From positions 1 through 6,269 of the forward strand of contig CALLQM010000351.1 in the NCBI GenBank assembly GCA_938014855.1: a stretch of 6,269 nt of DNA, read 5' to 3'. A model generated the notes under the pieces. It made no database searches. It was not told where the DNA came from and saw nothing but the letters and a program-made list of their open reading frames with translations. Each line of letters opens with the position of its first letter. The stretch's first letter is position 1. This stretch comes from an uncultured Clostridia bacterium. GTDB taxonomy: Bacteria; Bacillota; Clostridia; Oscillospirales; Ruminococcaceae. The position numbers and the translations under genes were made by a program. This document shows positions 1 through 5,359 of the stretch, one piece after another.

Positions 1-276
1 TGGGTTCCTTTTCTTGTCTATCAGAACGTATCCTCAATTGTTAATGAGGGGGGCGACACCTTAAGCCGATGAGAACCGGCGTTCGGCTTTGAAGAAGTGG
101 GAATCATGCGCTGTATCGGCAATAAATTCGGGCGCTGGCTCGATATGCTCTATATGCTCAAACAAATCGGAACCTATGAAGAATTCCCCCAGCCGCCCAT
201 CCCGACCTCTGCGCTGGATCCCCAGAAAACGAAGGCTTTCCTGTCACAGTGCGTACAAAAAATCAAGGTTTTGTAG
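1..276 (+). pseudogene. 3' end of a GNAT N-acetyltransferase gene (phosphinothricin/MnaT type), interrupted by an in-frame TGA
   Basis: Only the C-terminal part is in the window; the 5' end lies outside. Reading from base 1, the frame gives an NEGGDTL stretch, reaches TGA at 70-72, and continues in the same frame through FGFEEVG (82-102) and NKFGRWLDMLYM to TAG at 274-276. In the phosphinothricin acetyltransferase/MnaT branch of GNATs, which acetylate amino groups with acetyl-CoA, the C-terminus typically reads N-E-x-S-x-x-L-H-E-x-F-G-F-x-x-V-G followed by a GxKFGRWLD segment, so the match on both sides of the stop is clear. From memory of that motif, the N-to-FGF spacing here is about three codons too long, as if a small in-frame insertion carrying the stop lies around 64-72. 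The ATG at 106 could only start a 56-residue peptide lacking the acetyl-CoA site and has no good ribosome binding site. The family call is fairly sure; whether the whole gene is dead is less sure because the N-terminus is not visible. Confidence 0.65.
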
Positions 277-311
277 CCATTTATAAATTAGCTTTTTTAG
301 AAGGGTTAGAG

Positions 312-348
312 CGAGGAAGTTTCTTTTCGGAAACTTCCTCGTCTTTTT
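312..348 (+). terminator. Rho-independent terminator after the GNAT gene
   Basis: A perfect 11-bp stem (312-322 with 331-341, extendable by the C323-G330 pair) closes a short T-rich loop and is followed by TCTTTTT. It ends transcription from the GNAT gene and separates it from the kduI operon. There is no A-run on its upstream side, so it acts on the + strand only. Confidence 0.9.
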
Positions 349-363
349 GCTTTCAGAAAAAAC

Positions 364-376
364 TGTACAAGGTACA
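364..376. promoter_or_regulatory. Short inverted repeat TGTAC-N3-GTACA, possible operator
   Basis: A perfect 5+3+5 palindrome (364-368, 372-376) lies upstream of the candidate kduI promoter. It shares the GTA/TAC core with the TTGTAT half-sites further downstream and with GntR-type operators in general. No regulator gene is present in the window, so the role is inference. Confidence 0.35.
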
Positions 377-382
377 CAAAAC

Positions 383-441
383 TTGTATTCACTTTTCTTG
401 CTTGTATCCATCTTACAAATTCGGATACAATACGGTAGAAT
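383..441 (+). promoter_or_regulatory. Candidate kduI operon promoter with overlapping TTGTAT/ATACAA operator
   Basis: TTGTATCC (402-409) and GGATACAA (423-430) form a perfect 8-bp inverted repeat whose half-sites are 21 bp apart, about two helical turns. A further TTGTAT at 383-388 repeats the left half-site, and TTACAA (413-418) pairs with TTGTA (402-406) as a tighter palindrome. Candidate promoter elements lie in the same bases: TTACAA (413-418), a 17-bp spacer and TAGAAT (436-441), or TTGTAT (402-407), an 18-bp spacer and TACAAT (426-431). A protein bound here would block polymerase, which fits repression relieved by a uronate intermediate. The repeats are seen directly; promoter choice and regulator (GntR- or LacI-type) are inferred. 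Confidence 0.5.
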
Positions 442-461
442 GTATATAAGGGAATCTATCA

Positions 462-484
462 GCGCAGGGACTGCGCGGTTTTTT
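462..484 (+). terminator. Small leader hairpin plus T-run, possible attenuator ahead of kduI
   Basis: GCGCAG (462-467) pairs with CTGCGC (471-476) around a GGA loop, followed by GG and six T. It lies between the candidate promoter and kduI, so if real it would act within the operon leader. Two weaker A/T stems share strands next to it: GTTTT 478-482 with AAAAC 491-495, which would hide the T-run, and AAAAC 491-495 with GTTTT 500-504. The stem is short, the loop is tight and it lies very near the predicted transcription start, so attenuation is only a possibility. Confidence 0.35.
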
Positions 485-563
485 GATTGCAAAACATTTG
501 TTTTAATGGATAAAGCGTTTGCATACCTGTGCAGACCGCATGATGAAAAGGAGTTGTGCTAGC

Positions 564-1364
564 ATGGATATTCGTTATTCTGCCAATCAGAGAGATTTTA
601 AACGGTATACAACCGAAGAAGTTCGCAAGGAATTTTTAATCGAAAATTTATATGTACCAAATGAAGTGGTCTGTGTTTATTCCCATGTGGACCGCATGGT
701 GACGCTGGGATGCCTGCCGGTGGATCAAACCGTTTCGATCGATAAAGGCATCGACATCTGGAAGAATTTTGGCACCAAGTATTTCTTAGAGCGCCGCGAA
801 ATCGGTATCTTTAATATCGGCGGCGCAGGCAAGATCGTTGCCGACGGCGTGGAATACAAGATGGGGTATAAGGATTGCTTATATATCTCGATGGGAACCA
901 AAGAGGTGCTCTTTAGCAGCGACGACGCCAAAAAACCGGCCAAGTTCTACATGGTGAGTGCACCGGCACATAAGCCCTGCAAGACGACGTTCATCAGCAT
1001 TGCAGATGCCGCCAAACGTCCCTGCGGAGCCGCGGAAACGTCCAACAAGCGCACCATCAACCAGTTTATCCATCCGGATGTTCTGGAAACCTGCCAGCTT
1101 TGCATGGGCATGACCGTTTTAGAGCCGGGCAGTGTTTGGAACACGATGCCCTGCCACACCCACGAGCGCCGCATGGAAGTCTATATGTATTTTGACATTC
1201 CGGAAGACAATGTAGTGTTCCATCTGATGGGGGAAGGCAAAGAAACCCGTCACGTTGTGATGCAAAACGAGCAGGCGGTCATCAGCCCGAGCTGGTCGAT
1301 CCACTCCGGATGCGGCACCGCCAGCTACACCTTTATCTGGGCAATGGGTGGAGAAAATAAATAA
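564..1364 (+). CDS. kduI: 5-dehydro-4-deoxy-D-glucuronate isomerase (KduI), C-terminally truncated by TAA
   Basis: KduI (EC 5.3.1.17) converts 5-keto-4-deoxyuronate, formed from unsaturated uronates released by pectin or glycosaminoglycan breakdown, into 3-deoxy-D-glycero-2,5-hexodiulosonate in the cytosol. The cupin metal site is visible: H198, H200 and E205 in HTHERRMEVYMYF, plus H247 in SWSIHSG, each two residues later than the zinc ligands of E. coli KduI (196, 198, 203, 245). The start at 564 is chosen because AAAAGGAG (546-553) lies ten bases upstream; the in-frame ATG at 519 lacks such a site and adds 15 unconserved residues. The frame stops at TAA 1362-1364 after 266 residues, whereas E. 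coli KduI has 278. After the stop the same frame continues FYDMDNTKTVDLR to TAA at 1404-1406, which looks like the missing KduI tail and would restore 280 positions. All metal ligands lie before the stop, so partial activity is possible. It is the first gene of the operon. Confidence 0.93.
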   Translation: MDIRYSANQRDFKRYTTEEVRKEFLIENLYVPNEVVCVYSHVDRMVTLGCLPVDQTVSIDKGIDIWKNFGTKYFLERREIGIFNIGGAGKIVADGVEYKMGYKDCLYISMGTKEVLFSSDDAKKPAKFYMVSAPAHKPCKTTFISIADAAKRPCGAAETSNKRTINQFIHPDVLETCQLCMGMTVLEPGSVWNTMPCHTHERRMEVYMYFDIPEDNVVFHLMGEGKETRHVVMQNEQAVISPSWSIHSGCGTASYTFIWAMGGENK

Positions 1365-1406
1365 TTTTACGACATGGACAACACCAAAACCGTAGATCTG
1401 CGGTAA
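1362..1406 (+). other. Premature TAA and untranslated remnant of the kduI C-terminus
   Basis: In frame with kduI, TAA (1362-1364) is followed by 13 sense codons giving FYDMDNTKTVDLR and a second TAA (1404-1406). KduI proteins characteristically end with GEN, a few residues, then an acidic DMD motif and a short basic tail. The spacing from GEN to DMD here fits if the TAA replaces one sense codon, for example CAA or GAA. No base is gained or lost. Confidence 0.75.
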
Positions 1407-1415
1407 CTCGCCAGA

Positions 1416-1432
1416 AACCGGCTCTGCCGGTT
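1416..1432 (+). promoter_or_regulatory. Hairpin just upstream of the dctP ribosome binding site
   Basis: AACCGGC (1416-1422) and GCCGGTT (1426-1432) form a perfect 7-bp stem with a TCT loop. No T-run follows, so it is not a terminator. It ends five bases before the AGGAGG (1438-1443) that serves dctP. It could protect the dctP message from 5' decay or tune ribosome access; which, if either, cannot be told from sequence. Confidence 0.45.
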
Positions 1433-1450
1433 AGAATAGGAGGAACAGAA

Positions 1451-2575
1451 ATGAAACGTAAAATCATAGCTGCCATTCTGTCCACAGCGATTGCATTGTC
1501 CCTTGCCGCCTGCACCGGCGCCGGCCAGACTGCTTCGATTAGTTCGGACGCTCCCGCCGCCGCAGAAAACGCAGATGGGCAGACCGCTCCTGCGGCGGAT
1601 GCCATTGTACTGAAACTGGCGTTTAACCAGTCGGAAAACCATCCGCAGTATAAAGCACTGTCGGAGATGGGCGAAAAGCTCAAAGAGCAGACAGGCGGAG
1701 CGTATGTCCTCGAAATCCATCCGAATGAACTGCTCGGTTCCCAAAAAGACGCGTTCGAACTGGTGCAGAACGGTTCTGTCCAGATGGCCATGGTTGCCAA
1801 CTCGATCGTTGAAAACGTAAACAAGGATTTTGCGGTTCTGGGGCTTCCGTATATTTACGACAGCCAGGAACATCAGAAGAACGTGTTTACTTCCGGTGTG
1901 CTCGATCAGCTGTTTGCGGATACTTCCGCCGCCAACAACGGTTTTGACATGAATCCACCGAGAGTTACCTCATCTTTATCTAATCGGCTACTGTAATACT
2001 TTGACGTGCTGACCGCGTTTACCGCTGGTTCCCGCTGTGTCTATACCGACAAGCCGATCCATACTCCGGCGGATCTCAAGGGCTACAAAATCCGCGTGAT
2101 GGAATCCCCGACGTGCATTTCCATGCTCAACTACATGGGCGGCGTCGGCACCCCGATGAGCCAGGGCGAAGTGTATACCGCGATCCAGCAGGGCACCATC
2201 AACGGCGGCGAAAATAACGAGATCACCTATGCGGACCTCAAACACTATGAGGTGGCTCCTTATTTCTCCTATACCCAGCACATGATGGTTCCGGACCTGC
2301 TGGTCATCAACACCGATATTCATAACGCCATGCCGGACGACGTGAAAGAAGCGTTCTCCAAACTCATTGTGGAAACCACCGAGCGCGAATTCCAGCTTTG
2401 GAACGAGCAGATCGATTCTGCGAAGAAAGCGGCGGTGGAGGGCGGCGCCACGTTTATAGAAGATGTGGACATCAAGCCGTTCCAGGATGCCTGCAAACCG
2501 CTGCACGATGAAGTCTGCGCGACTTCGGAAAATGCGCAGAAGCTGTACGATGCGATCCGGGATCTTGCAAAATAA
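1451..2575 (+). pseudogene. dctP: TRAP transporter solute-binding lipoprotein (DctP family), interrupted by a 57-bp in-frame insertion with a stop
   Basis: DctP proteins capture an organic or sugar acid outside the membrane and hand it to DctQM. The start at 1451 has AGGAGG seven bases upstream. The product begins with a lipoprotein signal peptide (MKRK, a hydrophobic stretch, lipobox LAAC with C21) and an Ala/Ser-rich linker to about residue 50, then a DctP fold. The frame reads NNGFD at 1934-1948, enters 57 bases of unrelated sequence with TAA at 1994-1996, and resumes in the same frame as VLTAFTAGSRCVYTDKPI from 2006 to TAA at 2573-2575. The second half contains the family's conserved substrate-binding arginine in GYKIRVMESP and the QGTINGGENN segment. 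Deleting the insertion gives a normal 355-residue protein. As it stands the 181-residue product lacks the second lobe and cannot close on a ligand. No ribosome binding site precedes GTG 2006, so independent translation of the C-terminal half is unlikely. Ligand inferred from neighbours: an unsaturated uronate, KDG or similar sugar acid. Confidence 0.85.
1943..2005 (+). repeat. 57-bp in-frame insertion in dctP bounded by TTTGAC direct repeats
   Basis: TTTGAC occurs at 1943-1948 and 2000-2005, aligned with the Phe-Asp codons of the dctP frame on both sides. The 51 bases between (1949-1999) plus one repeat copy make 57 bases, or 19 codons, and encode a tail unlike DctP that ends at TAA 1994-1996. 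Joining the flanks at the repeat gives NNGFDVLTAFTAG, as expected for the family. No terminal inverted repeats and no strong internal hairpin are seen, and I find no second copy in the window, so it is not a recognisable insertion sequence or attC site. It may be a templated patch, a remnant of a small element that made a 6-bp target duplication, or an assembly artefact. Confidence 0.75.
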
Positions 2576-2594
2576 GCAAAGCGATTTTGAAAAA

Positions 2595-2627
2595 GGAAAG
2601 CCTGCCTCCTAATCAGGCGGGCTTTCC
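2595..2627. terminator. Stable intercistronic hairpin between dctP and dctQ
   Basis: A 13-bp stem with one G-T wobble (2595-2607 with 2615-2627) encloses a 7-base loop. On the + strand it is followed by CGTTCACACG, not a T-run, so most transcripts should read on into dctQ. It would shield the 3' end of the dctP message, giving more binding protein than membrane protein, a common arrangement in binding-protein transporters. On the minus strand the same stem is followed by TTTTTC and would make a fair terminator against antisense transcription. Confidence 0.6.
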
Positions 2628-2662
2628 CGTTCACACGATACGAACAGAGGAGAGGGGATCAC

Positions 2663-3163
2663 ATGACTGCAATTAAGAAGGTGATCGACCGGGCTGTCGA
2701 GTGGGTCTGCATTTTTCTGCTGGGCATCATGACGGTTTTGGTTACCTATCAAGTCGTTACCCGTTACTTTTTTAATGCTCCGAGCGCAATCAGCGAGGTG
2801 CTGGCAAAATATCTGTTTGTCTGGCTGATCATGATTTGTGGAGCATACGTGTTTGGATTAAGAGAACATATGAATATCGCTTTTCTGCGCGAAAAACTGC
2901 CGGTCAAAGCCCGCCTAGTGGTCGAAATGATCAGCGAACTGCTCATCGTTTTATTTGCGCTGACGGTCATGATCATCGGCGGATATAAGGGCGCGGTCAA
3001 ACAGATGATCCAGCTTGATTCCGCTTTACAGATTCCGGTAGGCGTGATTTATGCGGTTCTTCCGATCAGCGGGATTCTCATCGCATTCTATTTTGTTTAT
3101 AACATTTCCCGGCTTGCAAAGCAGTTTGCCGCTGCGGGCAGTGAACTAAAGGAAGGGGCGTAA
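2663..3163 (+). CDS. dctQ: TRAP transporter small membrane subunit (DctQ family)
   Basis: DctQ is the four-helix subunit that pairs with DctM in the cytoplasmic membrane and is needed for ion-driven uptake of the ligand delivered by DctP. The 166-residue product has the usual length and four hydrophobic segments, at about residues 13-33, 47-66, 87-107 and 126-147. The family motif QVVTRYFFNAP (30-40), the following SEVLAKYLFVW stretch and the FGLREHMNI loop (64-72) are all present. The purine-rich GAGGAGAGGGG ahead of ATG 2663 supports the start. The gene lies 87 bases after dctP, with a stable hairpin in the gap, and stops four bases before dctM, so translation of the two membrane subunits is probably coupled. 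It is intact, unlike dctP. Confidence 0.93.
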   Translation: MTAIKKVIDRAVEWVCIFLLGIMTVLVTYQVVTRYFFNAPSAISEVLAKYLFVWLIMICGAYVFGLREHMNIAFLREKLPVKARLVVEMISELLIVLFALTVMIIGGYKGAVKQMIQLDSALQIPVGVIYAVLPISGILIAFYFVYNISRLAKQFAAAGSELKEGA

Positions 3164-3167
3164 TCGC

Positions 3168-4475
3168 ATGAATGCTGCATTATCCGCCGCGATCGTGATG
3201 GCCGTTGCGGTCTTTGTCATGCTGGCCATGGGGGTCCCGATCAGCATCAGCATCGGAGGTTCTTCGGTTTTAGCGATGCTTTTGATCCTGCCGTTCGACG
3301 GCGCTATGATTACATCCGCGCAGAGAATGTTTACCGGCGTCAATTCCTTTTCCCTGCTTGCCATCCCGTTTTTCGTGCTGGCGGGCAACATTATGAATAA
3401 CGGCGGCATTGCGTCGCGCCTGATTAACTGCGCAAAGGTCTTTTCGGGCAGGCTCCCGGGTTCTTTGGCGCAGACCAACATCGTCGCCAACATGCTGTTT
3501 GGCGCTGTTTCCGGTTCCGGTGTCGCCGCCGCGGCTGCGATTGGCGGAACGATGACCCCGCTGGAAGAAAAAGAGGGGTATGCCAAAGACTTTATTGCGG
3601 CGATCAATATCGCGTCCGCGCCGACTGGGATGCTCATCCCGCCGTCGAATACGCTGATCGTCTATTCCACAGTTGCGGGGTCGGTTTCGATTTCCGCCCT
3701 GTTTATGGCCGGTTATCTGCCGGGCATCCTCTGGGGGATCGGGTGTATGATCCTTGTGGCGATTCTAGCCAAAAAACGCGGGTATGTTTCCACCCAGAGA
3801 TACACCGCTAAAGAAGTGCTTAAGCTGTTTTTGGACGCGATCCCCAGCTTACTGCTGATTGTGATTGTCATCGGCGGCATTCTCTGCGGAATCTTTACCG
3901 CGACGGAAGGCTCCGCGATTGCAGTTGTGTATTCGCTGATTCTGAGCTTTTTGTACCGCTCGCTAAAGCTTTCCGACCTGCCGAAACTGCTGCTGGAATC
4001 CGCAAAAACAACCGCGATCGTTGTATTTATGATCGGGGTTTCCTCGATTATGTCTTGGGTCATGTCTTTTACCAAGATCCCAAGCATCATCGCAAGCGGA
4101 CTGCTCGGTTTCACCACCAATCCGACGATCATTTTACTGCTGATGAATCTCATCCTGCTGCTTGTCGGCACCTTTATGGACCCAACACCGGCGGTACTGA
4201 TTTTTACCCCGATTTTCCTGCCGATCTGTATGAGTTTCGGCATGCACCCGGTGCATTTTGGCATCATGATCGTGATGAACCTTTGCATTGGCACCATTAC
4301 CCCGCCGGTCGGCCCGATTCTATTTACCGGCTGCAAAGTGGGCGATATTACGATCGAGGGCGTGTTTAAAACGCTGCTGCCGTTTTTCTTAGTCACCATT
4401 GCGGCGCTGATGATCGTGACCTATCTGCCCATCTTCTCGATGCTCATTCCGAATGCACTTGGTCTTATCAAATAA
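3168..4475 (+). CDS. dctM: TRAP transporter large membrane subunit (DctM family)
   Basis: DctM is the multi-spanning subunit that forms the ion-coupled translocation path of a TRAP transporter. The product has 435 residues, normal for unfused DctM proteins, and is hydrophobic almost throughout. Family blocks occur in order: AIPFFVLAGNIMNNGGI (65-81), ANMLFGAVSGSGVAAAAAIG (107-126), IPPSNTLIVY (157-166), FTATEGSAIAVVYS (243-256) and TPPVGP (378-383). The ATG at 3168 lies four bases after the dctQ stop, with GGAAGGGG (3151-3158) inside the end of dctQ as ribosome binding site. The frame has no interruption, so the membrane complex DctQM should be made even though the local dctP is broken. The substrate cannot be read from this subunit; uronate-derived sugar acids are inferred from the flanking kdu genes. 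Confidence 0.96.
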   Translation: MNAALSAAIVMAVAVFVMLAMGVPISISIGGSSVLAMLLILPFDGAMITSAQRMFTGVNSFSLLAIPFFVLAGNIMNNGGIASRLINCAKVFSGRLPGSLAQTNIVANMLFGAVSGSGVAAAAAIGGTMTPLEEKEGYAKDFIAAINIASAPTGMLIPPSNTLIVYSTVAGSVSISALFMAGYLPGILWGIGCMILVAILAKKRGYVSTQRYTAKEVLKLFLDAIPSLLLIVIVIGGILCGIFTATEGSAIAVVYSLILSFLYRSLKLSDLPKLLLESAKTTAIVVFMIGVSSIMSWVMSFTKIPSIIASGLLGFTTNPTIILLLMNLILLLVGTFMDPTPAVLIFTPIFLPICMSFGMHPVHFGIMIVMNLCIGTITPPVGPILFTGCKVGDITIEGVFKTLLPFFLVTIAALMIVTYLPIFSMLIPNALGLIK

Positions 4476-4482
4476 TGATTTC

Positions 4483-4510
4483 AATCGGGCGCATAATCCT
4501 GTGCCTGATT
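4483..4510. other. Imperfect hairpin between dctM and the dehydrogenase gene
   Basis: Bases 4483-4493 pair with 4500-4510 over 11 positions with two G-T wobbles around a 6-base loop. No T-run follows, so it should not end transcription, and the next gene has its own GGAGG at 4527-4531. It may be an RNA processing or stability element. I see no promoter of quality in the 66-base gap. Confidence 0.4.
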
Positions 4511-4541
4511 CCTATACAACTTTACTGGAGGTTTTTATTAA

Positions 4542-5324
4542 ATGGACATGAAGGATTTTAGACTTGACGGAAAAGTAGCGCTGGTAACCGGCGCGTCCTA
4601 TGGAATCGGATTCGCTATCGCCAGCGGATTTGCCGCGGCAGGCGCAAAGATCGTCTTTAACGACATCAAGCAGGAACTCGTCGACAAGGGCCTTGCCGCT
4701 TATAAAGAAGCCGGTATCGACGCCAAAGGCTATGTCTGCGACGTGACCGACGAAAAGAAAGTGAACGAATTCGTGGCAAAAATCGAAAAAGAGATGGGCG
4801 GCATCGACATTTTGGTTAATAACGCCGGCATCATCAAGCGCATTCCGATGTGCGACATGACCGCGGAAGAATTCCGCCAGGTGGTGGACGTGGACTTAAA
4901 CGCTCCGTTCATCGTTTCCAAAGCCGTTATCCCCGGTATGATCAAAAAAGGCCACGGCAAGATCATCAACATCTGCTCGATGATGAGTGAACTGGGCCGC
5001 GAGACAGTTTCCGCTTATGCTGCGGCAAAGGGCGGCTTAAAAATGCTCACCCGCAACATCGCTTCGGAATATGGCGAACATAACATCCAGTGCAACGGCA
5101 TTGGACCGGGATACATTGCAACCCCGCAGACCGCTCCGCTTCGCACCGACGGACATCCGTTTAATAACTTCATCATTTCCAAGACCCCTGCAGCCCGCTG
5201 GGGAACTCCGGAAGATCTGATGGGACCGGCTGTGTTCTTAGCTTCTGATGCATCCAACTTCGTAAACGGCCATGTGCTCTATGTGGACGGCGGCATCCTC
5301 GCTTATATCGGCAAACAGCCTTAA
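4542..5324 (+). CDS. Short-chain dehydrogenase/reductase, KduD/gluconate-5-dehydrogenase type
   Basis: This cytosolic NAD(P)-dependent oxidoreductase most likely performs the KduD step (EC 1.1.1.127), reducing 3-deoxy-D-glycero-2,5-hexodiulosonate from KduI to 2-keto-3-deoxygluconate. The 260-residue product is a complete classical SDR: nucleotide loop TGASYGIG (16-23), acidic D41 after the second strand (favouring NAD over NADP), NNAG (93-96), and the catalytic tetrad N120, S146, Y159 and K163 in SAYAAAK. The C-terminal half (GPGYIATPQT, RWGTPEDLMGP, VNGHVLYVDGGILAYIGKQP) resembles proteins usually named gluconate 5-dehydrogenase (IdnO), so sequence alone allows 5-ketogluconate reduction. 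Sharing an operon with kduI argues for the KduD role. GGAGG (4527-4531) lies ten bases before ATG 4542; the second ATG at 4548 is a less well spaced alternative. It lies between the transporter genes and the aldolase and is intact. Confidence 0.9.
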   Translation: MDMKDFRLDGKVALVTGASYGIGFAIASGFAAAGAKIVFNDIKQELVDKGLAAYKEAGIDAKGYVCDVTDEKKVNEFVAKIEKEMGGIDILVNNAGIIKRIPMCDMTAEEFRQVVDVDLNAPFIVSKAVIPGMIKKGHGKIINICSMMSELGRETVSAYAAAKGGLKMLTRNIASEYGEHNIQCNGIGPGYIATPQTAPLRTDGHPFNNFIISKTPAARWGTPEDLMGPAVFLASDASNFVNGHVLYVDGGILAYIGKQP

Positions 5325-5359
5325 TCAATTTTCGATATAGATAGAAAGGATCGGCACTG

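Noticed and set aside
510..523. Possible CcpA (cre) site upstream of kduI
   Set aside because: Read on either strand it misses at least two conserved positions of the cre consensus, so it is too weak to list.
519..563. Upstream in-frame ATG at 519 as the kduI start
   Set aside because: No ribosome binding site precedes it, the added 15 residues do not look like KduI, and ATG 564 has AAAAGGAG at good spacing and matches the E. coli residue offset.
1943..2008. Minus-strand open frame across the dctP insertion that looks protein-like
   Set aside because: 57 bp is too short for an open frame to mean anything, and another frame on the + strand is open through it as well.
1..2575. Stop codon reassignment as explanation of the internal stops
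   Set aside because: Both TGA and TAA occur internally, while TAA, TGA and TAG also end genes normally in this window.
3713..4399. Long minus-strand open frames opposite dctM, dctP (1988-2506) and the aldolase (5450-6187)
   Set aside because: They are antisense shadows of well-supported genes, with no family resemblance of their own.
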